Shown here piece by piece: positions 8,248 to 15,745 of a stretch of 64,000 bases of DNA. The DNA comes from Rhizobium herbae. GTDB lineage: Bacteria; Pseudomonadota; Alphaproteobacteria; Rhizobiales; Rhizobiaceae. Within the stretch, counting starts at the first letter, position 1. Every line of letters starts with the position of its first letter. Position numbers and translations under genes: made by a program. The notes under the pieces are model-generated. The model was not told the origin of the DNA. It saw only the letters and a list, made by a program, of their open reading frames with translations, and did not search any database. The stretch covers positions 675,432-739,431 of the forward strand of contig NZ_JAGGJV010000002.1 of the NCBI RefSeq assembly GCF_017873135.1. Direction: 5' to 3'.

Positions 8248-8281
8248 GCCGCAGGAATGTCCCTTCCTGCGGCCTTTTTTC
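8248..8281 (+). terminator. Rho-independent terminator
   Basis: A perfect 10-base stem (GCCGCAGGAA at 8248-8257 pairing with TTCCTGCGGC at 8264-8273) with a six-base loop is followed by CTTTTTT. It lies 75 bases after the transglutaminase-like gene and before the end of the convergent M20 hydrolase gene, so it mainly serves the plus-strand gene. Confidence 0.9.
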
Positions 8282-8294
8282 GTTTTGGAAACTG

Positions 8295-9464
8295 TCAGGC
8301 CCGGGCGAGATAGGCTTCGGCCAGCTCCGTCCAGAAGGCGGCGCCGATCGGCAGGAGGTCGTCGTTGAAATTGTAGCCGGGATGATGCAGCGACTTTTCG
8401 GTGCCGGTCACGCTGGAGCCGAGGAAGAAATAGGTGCCCGGCCTGTCCTTCAGCATATAGGCGAAGTCCTCGCTGCCCATGAACGGGCGTTCGAGATCCA
8501 CGACTTTCTCCGCGCCGGCGAAGCGTACGGCGAGATCACGCACGAAATCGGTTTCCGCCTTGTGGTTGATCGTCGCGTCATAGCTGCGTTGATAATCGAC
8601 GGTCGCTCTCATGCCGAAGCTTTGCGCCTGGTTTTCCGCAACGAGGCGGATGCGGCGCTCCAGTTCGTCGCGCACCTTGGGGTCGAAGGAGCGGATGCCG
8701 ACGACGATCTCGGCGCGTTCGGGAATGATGTTGCTGGCGGAGCCGCTGTGGAAAGAGCCGACGGTGATGACGGTCGGGTCCATCGGATGAATGTTGCGCG
8801 ACACGATCGATTGCAGCGCCATGACGATCGAAGCGCCGCAGACGATCGGGTCGGCGGTTTCCTGTGGCTCGGCGCCGTGGCCGCCAAGGCCGTGGACGGT
8901 GATCCTCGCCTCGTCGACGGCCGCCATGATCGGACCTTCCCTGAAGGCGAACTGGCCGAAGGGCAGGCCGGGCTCGTTGTGGAGCGCAAAGACGGCGTCG
9001 CAGGGGAATCGATCGAACAGGCCTTCGTCCATCATGATCTTGGCACCGCCGAAATTCTCCTCGGCCGGCTGGAAGATCAGGTGAACGGTGCCGTCGAAAT
9101 TCTTGCGCTCGGCAATGGCGCGGGCGGCCCCCAGAAGCATCGTCGTGTGGCCGTCATGGCCGCAGGCGTGCATCAGGCCGGGGGTTTTCGACGCATAGTC
9201 GAGGCCGGTTTCCTCGAAGATCGGCAGGGCATCCATATCGGCGCGGATACCGATCGAGCGGCTGCTTGTACCGTTCTTCAGCGTGGCAACGAGCCCGGTC
9301 CTGGCCAGCCCGCGCGTCACGGTGTAGCCGAGGCTCTCAAGACAGGTGGCAACGAAACTGGAGGTGCGGACCTCCTCAAGCCCCAGTTCCGGATGGGCAT
9401 GCAGGTCACGGCGGATGGCGACCAGTTCCGGCATGGAATTGGTCAGGTTCACGTTCAAGGTCAT
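8295..9464 (-). CDS. M20 family metallo-amidohydrolase (hippurate/IAA-amino acid hydrolase type)
   Basis: A 389-residue M20D-type amidohydrolase, which removes acyl groups from N-acyl amino acids using a two-metal centre. The motifs are in order: RRDLHAHPELGLEE, IGIRADMDALPI, the metal ligands in HACGHDGHTTMLLGAA, QPAEENFGGAKIM with the catalytic Glu pair, and MGSEDFAYML near the C-terminus. No signal peptide is seen, so it should be cytoplasmic. I use the ATG at 9464; a start at 9497 would run into the upstream permease gene. The gap to that permease is essentially nil, so it may be the last gene of the amino acid transporter operon, perhaps releasing an amino acid from an imported conjugate. 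The substrate is not known. Confidence 0.88.
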   Translation of the reverse strand: MTLNVNLTNSMPELVAIRRDLHAHPELGLEEVRTSSFVATCLESLGYTVTRGLARTGLVATLKNGTSSRSIGIRADMDALPIFEETGLDYASKTPGLMHACGHDGHTTMLLGAARAIAERKNFDGTVHLIFQPAEENFGGAKIMMDEGLFDRFPCDAVFALHNEPGLPFGQFAFREGPIMAAVDEARITVHGLGGHGAEPQETADPIVCGASIVMALQSIVSRNIHPMDPTVITVGSFHSGSASNIIPERAEIVVGIRSFDPKVRDELERRIRLVAENQAQSFGMRATVDYQRSYDATINHKAETDFVRDLAVRFAGAEKVVDLERPFMGSEDFAYMLKDRPGTYFFLGSSVTGTEKSLHHPGYNFNDDLLPIGAAFWTELAEAYLARA

Positions 9465-9465
9465 G

Positions 9466-10305
9466 TCAGGCACCACGGGTTGGTATGCGATTTTCAAGGT
9501 AGCGGAAGGTTATGACAAGAATGCCTGTCAGGCACATGTAGATCATCGCTAGCAGCAACAGCGGCTCGTAGGTGATGAAGGTATCCTGCCGCACCTTGGA
9601 AATGACGGAATAGACGTCGATGACGGTGATGGTGGCCACCAGCGGCGTCGACTTCAACTGCAGCACAGTTTCGCCGGTCAGTGTCGGCAGGGCGCGATGG
9701 ATGGCGCGCGGTAGCCAGATGCGGCGAAACAATGTCCAGCGGTTCATGCCATAGGCACGCGCCGCTTCGATTTCGCCTGCCGGGACACCGGCAAAAGCGC
9801 CGCGCATCACCTCGCCCTCATAGGCCGCAAAGGAAATGGTTAGCGCCGCGACGCCGTACGGCCAGGATTCGCGCAGATATGGCCACAGGAAGGATTGCCG
9901 GATGGCTGGAAATTGCGGAAACAGCGAGCCAAGCCCGTAGTAAAGAAGCCAGAGCTGCAGCAAGAGTGGCGTGCCGCGAATGACGGTGCAGAAGCCTTTT
10001 GCGAGCGCCTTCAACGGCCAGGGGCCGGTCACCTGAACAAGGCCGAGCGGCACGGCCAGAAGAAAGCCCAGGATCGCGGTGCTGAACAGCATGGCGAGCG
10101 TGATCAGGATGCCGTGGCCGAGCCTGGGCAGGTATTGCGGCAGCCAGTCCCAGCGCATGAACCAGACGATGCAGAAGATAAGCGCAGCGGCGATGAGCAG
10201 GAGAACGATGCGGTGCGGTTTGAAGAAGCTGCGTAGCGTCGGAAGGTCTTCCGGCGTGAACGCCATCGCATGTGTCGTGACATCGGGGGGCGTCGTGTCG
10301 GTCAT
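9466..10305 (-). CDS. Polar amino acid ABC transporter permease (HisM/ArtM type)
   Basis: A 279-residue inner-membrane permease of the polar amino acid uptake family. An N-terminal cytoplasmic stretch of about 40 residues precedes five or six helices. The domain core contains VIRGTPLLLQLWLLYYGLG and the EAA loop GEIEAARAYGMNRWTLFRRI, which docks with the ATPase. The ATG at 10305 overlaps the preceding permease stop by four bases, indicating translational coupling. It should pair with the neighbouring permease to form a heterodimeric channel. Context with arginine-degrading genes across the divergent promoter suggests a basic amino acid substrate. Confidence 0.9.
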   Translation of the reverse strand: MTDTTPPDVTTHAMAFTPEDLPTLRSFFKPHRIVLLLIAAALIFCIVWFMRWDWLPQYLPRLGHGILITLAMLFSTAILGFLLAVPLGLVQVTGPWPLKALAKGFCTVIRGTPLLLQLWLLYYGLGSLFPQFPAIRQSFLWPYLRESWPYGVAALTISFAAYEGEVMRGAFAGVPAGEIEAARAYGMNRWTLFRRIWLPRAIHRALPTLTGETVLQLKSTPLVATITVIDVYSVISKVRQDTFITYEPLLLLAMIYMCLTGILVITFRYLENRIPTRGA

Positions 10306-11030
10306 GACTGCTCCACGAAGCCGCGCCGCGCCCGGCGCTCGATGATCCTGATGAGGAAATCCGAAACCAGCGTCAGCGCCAGGTAAAGCACTCCGGCGGC
10401 GCAATAGAACAGCAGATAAGCCTTGGTGGTTCCCGCTGCCTGGCGGGTGACCAGCGTCAGTTCGGAGAAGCCGACGACGGCGAGAAGGGCCGTGTCCTTG
10501 GTGGCGATCAGCCAGAGATTGGACAGGCCGGGAATGGCATAGGGCAGCATCGCCGGCAGGGTCACGCGGGTCATCACCTTGTAAGGTGACATGCCATAGG
10601 CGCGCGCCGCTTCGATCTGTCCGGCGGGCACGGCCTTGATGGCACCGCGCAGTACCTCGGTCGTATAGGCGCCCTGCACCACGCCGATGACGAAAATACC
10701 GGCAACCAGCCCGCTGATGTCGACCTGCCCGATCCCCACGAGAGCGAGGACATAGTTGAGGGCGTCGGTGCCCGCGTAGTAGAGAAGCAGGATCAGAACC
10801 AGTTCCGGTACGGCGCGCACGATCGTCGTGTAGCATTCCATCAGGTCGCGCGTGATCGGGCCGCCGTAGAGCTTGCCGCAAGCGCCGCCGATGCCGAGAA
10901 CGAGGCCGAACGTATATCCGCCGATGGCGATCTCGATCGAATTTAGGAGGCCGCGCAGGAGGACACCGCCCCATCCGGGCGGTTCGAGTGCCAGCAGGCT
11001 CCAGTTGATGAAGGATACAGGATCGGCCAT
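10302..11030 (-). CDS. Polar amino acid ABC transporter permease (HisQ/ArtQ type)
   Basis: A 242-residue permease with the polar amino acid family signature: an N-terminal helix, TIVRAVPELVLILLLYYAG, and the EAA loop GQIEAARAYGMSPYKVMTRV. It lies between the solute-binding protein gene and the second permease gene. Between it and the binding protein gene is a pair of strong hairpins that may set the relative mRNA levels of the two cistrons. It is the inner-membrane half-channel of a histidine/arginine/octopine-type importer. Confidence 0.9.
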   Translation of the reverse strand: MADPVSFINWSLLALEPPGWGGVLLRGLLNSIEIAIGGYTFGLVLGIGGACGKLYGGPITRDLMECYTTIVRAVPELVLILLLYYAGTDALNYVLALVGIGQVDISGLVAGIFVIGVVQGAYTTEVLRGAIKAVPAGQIEAARAYGMSPYKVMTRVTLPAMLPYAIPGLSNLWLIATKDTALLAVVGFSELTLVTRQAAGTTKAYLLFYCAAGVLYLALTLVSDFLIRIIERRARRGFVEQS

Positions 11031-11055
11031 GGACCTCGATCTTTATCTTTGCGTT

Positions 11056-11172
11056 GGCCCCTCACCCTAACCCTCTCCCCGCAGGCGGGGAGAGGGGATG
11101 ACGGAGATTGCCGCTTGTCCCTTCTCCCCGTCTCGACGGGGAGAAGGTGCCCGATAGGGCGGATGAGGGGCC
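11056..11172. repeat. Double-hairpin palindromic intergenic element
   Basis: Two strong hairpins lie back to back: CCCTCTCCCCGC/GCGGGGAGAGGG at 11071-11096 and CCTTCTCCCCGT/ACGGGGAGAAGG at 11120-11147. They are bracketed by GGCCCCTCACCCTAA and a related inverted flank ending GATGAGGGGCC. This is a repeat type I associate with rhizobial intergenic regions. It sits between the solute-binding protein gene and the first permease gene, the same place as the REP sequence in the enterobacterial hisJ-hisQ interval. It may stabilise the upstream transcript or reduce expression of the permeases. Confidence 0.8.
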
Positions 11173-11198
11173 TTTGCTGGCCGCCTCATCGCATCCCA

Positions 11199-11981
11199 TC
11201 ACTCGCCATAGATGTTGAAGTCGAAATATTTCTTCGAGAAGGTGTCGTAGGTGCCGTTGGCGCGGATCGCCTTGATCGCGGCGTTGAGCTTGCCTTTCAG
11301 CTCGTCCTCACCCTTGCGGATGCCAATGCCGACGCCCGGTCCCAGAACGGCAACATCCTGCGCGACGTCACCCTTGTAGTCGCAGCATTCCTTGCCTTGG
11401 TCGCTCTGCAGGAAAGCATCAAGCGCGATGGTGTCGGCCTGAACTGCGTCGAGACGACCGGCGGCGAGATCCTGGTTGGCTTCATCCTGGGTCTGGTATT
11501 CCTTGACCTCGGCTCCAGCCGGCGCGAAATGCTTGGTCGCGTATACCTGGTGAACGGTCGAAACCTGAACGCCGATCGCTTTGCCAGCCAGACCTTCCGG
11601 TGTCGGCTTGAGTTCGACACCCTTAGCGCCGATGACGCCGGTCGGGGTGTTGTAGTATTTATCGGAGAAATCGATGGTCTTCAGGCGATCCTCTGTGATC
11701 GTCATCGAGCCAATGATCATGTCGATCTTTTTCGAGGTGAGCGCCGGAATGATACCATCCCAGGCGACGGGTGTGATCACGCAGTCGAGCTTGGCTTCGG
11801 CACAGATGGCCTTCTGGAACTCCACTTCCCAGCCTTCCCAGTTGCCGGAGGCATCCGGCGAGGTGAAGGGCGGATAGGGTTCTGCGGCGAAGCCGACCTT
11901 GACCGGTTCGGCCGAAGCGGCGCCGACAGCGGCAATACCTAGGGCGAGCGACAGGGCGATAGTCTTGAGCGTCTTTTTCAT
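11199..11981 (-). CDS. Periplasmic polar amino acid-binding protein
   Basis: The 260-residue solute-binding protein of the transporter (SBP family 3). It has a classic Sec signal (MKKTLKTIALSLALGIAAVG, cut after ASA near residue 24). The mature start VKVGFAAEPYPPFTSPDASG and the segment SMTITEDRLKTIDFSDKYY are typical of HisJ/ArgT/OccT/AotJ proteins, with the ligand carboxylate-binding Arg in the latter. It captures the substrate in the periplasm and delivers it to the two permeases. Similar octopine, nopaline and arginine binders cannot be told apart by eye; the divergent arginine-degrading genes favour arginine or a derivative. Confidence 0.92.
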   Translation of the reverse strand: MKKTLKTIALSLALGIAAVGAASAEPVKVGFAAEPYPPFTSPDASGNWEGWEVEFQKAICAEAKLDCVITPVAWDGIIPALTSKKIDMIIGSMTITEDRLKTIDFSDKYYNTPTGVIGAKGVELKPTPEGLAGKAIGVQVSTVHQVYATKHFAPAGAEVKEYQTQDEANQDLAAGRLDAVQADTIALDAFLQSDQGKECCDYKGDVAQDVAVLGPGVGIGIRKGEDELKGKLNAAIKAIRANGTYDTFSKKYFDFNIYGE

Positions 11982-12001
11982 GCTGTTTCCCTTTTTTGGT
12001 T

Positions 12002-12775
12002 TTAGTGGATGGAGCTGATGAATTTCTTCAGGCGTTCCGAACGGGGATTGCCGAAAATCTCGTCCGGCGTTCCCTGTTCGTCGATGACGCCTTCGGCCAG
12101 GAAGACGATGTGGTTGGCGACCTTGCGGGCGAACTTCATTTCGTGGGTGACGAGGATCATCGTCCGCTTTTCCCGGGCGAGGTCGCCAATGACGGTCAGC
12201 ACTTCGCCGACGAGCTGCGGATCGAGCGCCGAGGTGGGCTCGTCGAACAGCATGACCAGAGGCTGGATCGCCAGCGCTCTCGCAATTGCCGCGCGCTGCT
12301 GCTGGCCGCCGGACAGGAAGGCCGGATAGGCATCGCGTTTCTCGAACAGGCCGACGCGGCGCAGCAGCGCTTCGCCGGTCTCGATCGCCTCGTCCTTCGA
12401 TTTGCCGAGAACATGAATCGGAACTTCGGTGACATTCTGGAGAATGGTCATGTGCTGCCAGAGATTGAAGCTCTGGAACACCATGCCGAGCTGGGTGCGC
12501 AGGCGCTGCACCTGTTTGCGGTCCGAAGGCATCAGGCCGCCATGGCCGTCATTCTTCATGGCGATCGTTTCGCCATGGATGGTCACCGAGCCGGAGGTCG
12601 GCAGTTCCAGCATGTTGATGCAGCGCAGGAAGGTCGACTTGCCAGAGCCGCTGCCGCCGATGATGGCGATGACGTCGCCTTCGTTGGCGGTCAGTGAAAC
12701 GCCCTTGAGCACTTCGAGCGGCCCGAAACGTTTGTGGAGGTCAGTGACCGCAATCGCCTGGGCTGGTTCCGTCAT
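12002..12775 (-). CDS. Polar amino acid ABC transporter ATP-binding protein
   Basis: A 257-residue ATPase of the HisP/GlnQ class. Walker A is IIGGSGSGKSTFLRC, the Q-loop region is GMVFQSFNLWQHMTILQNV, the signature is LSGGQQQRAAIARALA, and Walker B is VMLFDEPTSALDPQLVGEV with the H-loop in LVTHEMKFARKV. I start at the ATG at 12775 (MTEPAQ); the frame stays open further upstream but that part lies in the divergent promoter region. It is the promoter-proximal gene, about 20 bases ahead of the binding-protein gene, and energises import at the inner membrane. Confidence 0.93.
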   Translation of the reverse strand: MTEPAQAIAVTDLHKRFGPLEVLKGVSLTANEGDVIAIIGGSGSGKSTFLRCINMLELPTSGSVTIHGETIAMKNDGHGGLMPSDRKQVQRLRTQLGMVFQSFNLWQHMTILQNVTEVPIHVLGKSKDEAIETGEALLRRVGLFEKRDAYPAFLSGGQQQRAAIARALAIQPLVMLFDEPTSALDPQLVGEVLTVIGDLAREKRTMILVTHEMKFARKVANHIVFLAEGVIDEQGTPDEIFGNPRSERLKKFISSIH

Positions 12776-12895
12776 GAAAAATCTGTCCCGTCGAGACAGG
12801 TCGCCAAATCTGAACGCATGAAAACAGTTCCCCTGATTTGTCTGTCGTGCGGCATTTTTGCCTGTCACGCTGTTCCATGAAAGCCATCGTTGCAC

Positions 12896-12923
12896 TTGTG
12901 TGGAAATTATTCAACCGTATAAT
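12896..12923 (+). promoter_or_regulatory. Putative sigma-70 promoter of the arginine catabolic genes
   Basis: TTGTGT (12896-12901), a 16-base spacer and a perfect TATAAT (12918-12923) lie 64 bases upstream of the dimethylargininase-like gene, in the divergent region it shares with the transporter operon. The TetR/BetI-type regulator encoded downstream is the natural candidate to act here, but I could not define an operator. Confidence 0.5.
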
Positions 12924-12986
12924 AGCATCAACGCTGCTTTTTCTGGCAGCCCCGCCACATGATCAAATTTACAGCAGGAGTAGACG

Positions 12987-13865
12987 ATGACGGCTTATGG
13001 TTCGCAGGAGATGTCGGCCAATCTGACGCGCGTGCTGATGCGCCGGCCGGGCGAAAGCCTTGCCTCCGCCGATCCTGCGAAATGGCATTACGGCCCGACC
13101 TTCGACGGCGAGAAGGCCGTGCGGCAATATGCGGAATTCGCGCGCCTTGTGGAAAAGTCCGGTGCCGAAATCCTCTGGCTGGAGGACAAGGGCGACGGCC
13201 TGGCCGATGCCATGTTCACCCATGATCCGTCGCTGATGTCCAACCATGGCGCCATTCTCCTGCGCATGGGCAAGCCGCTGCGCGAAAAGGAAACGGCGCT
13301 GCATGAGGCCGCCTACAAGAAGGCCGGCATCCCGATCCTCGGTCGTATCGTTTCGCCCGGCACGGTCGAGGGCGGCGACTGCATCTGGCTCGATGCCGAG
13401 ACTCTGGTCGTCGGCCGCGGCGTGCGCACCAACGAGGAGGGCATATCGCAGCTGACCGAAATGCTCGATCCGCATGGCATCACCGTACTCGGCTACGATC
13501 TGCCGCTCTGGCATGGCGAGGAAGCCTGCCTGCATCTGATGTCGGTGATGAGCCCGCTGTCGCGTGATCTGGCGCTCGTCTTTGCGCCGCTGCTGCCGGC
13601 CTCGTTCTACCAACTGCTCAAGGAATGGGGCATCACCCTGATCGAGGCGCCCGCCGACGAATTCCATGCCAGCAACGGCCTCAGCCTTAACGTGCTGCCG
13701 GTCCGGCCGAACGAAGTGATCATGGTCGCCGGCTTTCCCAAGACCAAGGCGGCGATGGAAGCGGCCGGCTGCAAGGTCGAGACCTTCGAGGCCGATGCGC
13801 TGTGCATCGCCTGCGAGGGCGGCCCGACCTGCCTGACTCGGCCGGTTCTGCGGCGAGCCGCATGA
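12987..13865 (+). CDS. Dimethylargininase-like guanidino-group hydrolase (GME superfamily)
   Basis: A 292-residue member of the guanidino-group-modifying superfamily, closest by eye to dimethylarginine dimethylaminohydrolase, which cleaves methylarginines to citrulline and methylamines. The catalytic Cys is C282 in EGGPTCLTRP, the catalytic His is H183 in GEEACLHLMS, and substrate-contacting FTHDPSL (D80) and VEGGDCIWL (~128-135) are present. It is first in a likely operon with a BetI-like regulator (ATGA overlap), then an arginine transaminase and a 2-ketoarginine decarboxylase, and is divergent from a basic amino acid transporter. The physiological substrate could be a methylarginine, arginine or a guanidino intermediate. 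Confidence 0.82.
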   Translation: MTAYGSQEMSANLTRVLMRRPGESLASADPAKWHYGPTFDGEKAVRQYAEFARLVEKSGAEILWLEDKGDGLADAMFTHDPSLMSNHGAILLRMGKPLREKETALHEAAYKKAGIPILGRIVSPGTVEGGDCIWLDAETLVVGRGVRTNEEGISQLTEMLDPHGITVLGYDLPLWHGEEACLHLMSVMSPLSRDLALVFAPLLPASFYQLLKEWGITLIEAPADEFHASNGLSLNVLPVRPNEVIMVAGFPKTKAAMEAAGCKVETFEADALCIACEGGPTCLTRPVLRRAA

Positions 13866-14479
13866 ACCGCCGGACGTTCCATCGCGCGCCGGAGGGGGAG
13901 CGGCGGCAGGAATTGATCGAGGCGACCCTCGATACGATCGCCGAGCTTGGTCTGAAGGGTGCCACGGTGCGCCAGATCGCCATCCGGGCCGGCGTGACGG
14001 CGGGGCTGGTGCGGCACTATTTCGATTCCAAGGACCAGATGGTCGAGGAGGCCTATCGTTCGGTTCTCGCCACCTTCGCCGCCAAGGCAGCCGATATCGC
14101 CGGCGATCCGCAAACGCGGCTGCGGCAGTTTATCACGCTCAATCTTACGGCTCCGGTCGCCAACGGCCGCAGCCTGTCGCTCTGGGCCTCGTTCATCAGC
14201 CAGGTCCGGCTGGATCAGGAGCTTGCCGCCATCCACCGCGAAGGCTATCTCGGCTTCCGCAACGATCTGCAGGGGCTGATCGGCGATTTTCTAAGGTCGG
14301 AGGGACGCCCCGCCGATGAAGGCGACTGCCGCCGTCACGCGATCGCCATCAACGGCATGATCGACGGCCTGTGGCTGGAAGGCTGCCTTGCCGGCGAGCT
14401 TTTCGAAGAGGCCGAACTGGTGGCGATCGCGCTGTCGTCGATCGAGGCGCTGCTCGGCCTGTCGCTTGGCAGGGATTAA
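13862..14479 (+). CDS. TetR family regulator, BetI-like
   Basis: A 205-residue TetR-family repressor. The N-terminal helix-turn-helix reads LIEATLDTIAELGLKGATVR, then QIAIRAGVTAGLVRHYFDSK (~residues 15-55). The C-terminal half matches the BetI type (LWASFISQVRLDQELAAIHR, and AINGMIDGLWLEGCL near 160-175). The ATG at 13862 overlaps the stop of the hydrolase gene. It presumably senses an arginine-related metabolite and controls this cluster and perhaps the divergent transporter; the ligand is unknown. Confidence 0.88.
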   Translation: MNRRTFHRAPEGERRQELIEATLDTIAELGLKGATVRQIAIRAGVTAGLVRHYFDSKDQMVEEAYRSVLATFAAKAADIAGDPQTRLRQFITLNLTAPVANGRSLSLWASFISQVRLDQELAAIHREGYLGFRNDLQGLIGDFLRSEGRPADEGDCRRHAIAINGMIDGLWLEGCLAGELFEEAELVAIALSSIEALLGLSLGRD

Positions 14480-14554
14480 AGACACAGGCACCGCGCACGC
14501 GCAGGCACGCGCCAAGGATGCCGCAACAATTTAGTTTAAGGGCAGGAGATAGCC

Positions 14555-15745
14555 ATGCGTTACTCATCGATCACCGACCGACTGGCCGATCTCGGTTCCG
14601 AGAAATGGGCATTGCATATTCGCGCACGGCAGATGCAGGCAAGTGGAACCGACGTCATCCAGCTAACCATCGGTGAACCGGACATGCCGACGGATCCCCT
14701 ACTGATCGCCGAGGCTCAGCGGGCGATGAATGCAGGGCGCTACCGCTATTCCAACGGCCGCGGCGAGCCATCGGTGGTCAATGCGCTGACCGCCCGCTAC
14801 ACCAGGCGCCGTGCCGATGTCACGGCCGAAAACGTGCTGTGCTTTCCCGGCACGCAGACGGCACTGTTCGCCGTGATGCTCGGGCTCGTCGAGGCAGGCG
14901 ATGGCGTCCTGGTCGGCGACCCGCTCTATGCCACTTATGACGGGGTCATCCAGTCGACCGGCGCGCATCGGGTGACGGTGCCGTTGAAGCCGGAGCATGG
15001 GTTTCACATGCAGGCGGCTGATCTCGAAAAGGCGATCACGCCGAAATGCCGGGTGCTTTTGCTCAACACGCCGCACAATCCGACCGGTGCCGTGCTGACG
15101 GCGGACGAGATCAAGGCAATCGGCGACATCTGCCGGAAGCACGATCTCTGGATCGTCTGCGACGAAGTCTATGAAGAACTGATCTTCAACGGCCCGTTCG
15201 CCTCGCCCTTTGACGATCCTGAACTGGCCGAGCGTACGGTTGTGGTGTCATCGATCTCCAAGTCGCATGCCGCTCCCGGTTTCCGCAGCGGCTGGGCCGT
15301 CGGCCCGGTGGAGTTCGCCAGCCGTCTGTTGCCGGTATCGGAAACCATGCTATTCGGCGTCCAGCCCTTCATCGCCGACATGACCGCTTATGCGCTGACG
15401 CATGATATCGGCACGTCCGCTGCCATGCGCACCTCCTACAAGACCCGGGCCGACCTGATCGTCGAGGGGCTCTCGAATGTGCCGGGGATCGTGCCGCTGC
15501 CGCCCGAAGCCGGCATGTTTACCCTTATCGATGTGGCAGGCACCGGCCTGACGGGCGAGGCCTTTGCCTGGATGCTGCTGGAACAGGAACATGTCGCGGT
15601 GATGCCGGGATCGTCCTTCGGCGTGGAGGCAGCCTCTTTCGTGCGTGTCAGCCTGACTGTACCGGACACCGTGATCCAGGAAGCCTGCGCCCGGATCACC
15701 AAGCTTGCGATCCGGCTTCTGACGCCAAAGGAGCGCCGGGCATGA
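14555..15745 (+). CDS. aruH: PLP aminotransferase, probable arginine:pyruvate transaminase
   Basis: A 396-residue fold-type I aminotransferase. The PLP lysine is K236 in VVSSISKSHAAPGFRSGWAV, the NTPHNPTGAVLT motif is at 171-182, and CDEVYEELIF at ~202-211. The sequence following the Lys (SHAAPGFRSGW) is typical of the AruH group. Its stop overlaps the start of a thiamine-diphosphate enzyme resembling AruI by four bases; in Pseudomonas AruH and AruI act in sequence, arginine to 2-ketoarginine to 4-guanidinobutyraldehyde. The pairing and transporter context support the assignment, but an aspartate- or alanine-type transaminase is the alternative. Confidence 0.75.
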   Translation: MRYSSITDRLADLGSEKWALHIRARQMQASGTDVIQLTIGEPDMPTDPLLIAEAQRAMNAGRYRYSNGRGEPSVVNALTARYTRRRADVTAENVLCFPGTQTALFAVMLGLVEAGDGVLVGDPLYATYDGVIQSTGAHRVTVPLKPEHGFHMQAADLEKAITPKCRVLLLNTPHNPTGAVLTADEIKAIGDICRKHDLWIVCDEVYEELIFNGPFASPFDDPELAERTVVVSSISKSHAAPGFRSGWAVGPVEFASRLLPVSETMLFGVQPFIADMTAYALTHDIGTSAAMRTSYKTRADLIVEGLSNVPGIVPLPPEAGMFTLIDVAGTGLTGEAFAWMLLEQEHVAVMPGSSFGVEAASFVRVSLTVPDTVIQEACARITKLAIRLLTPKERRA

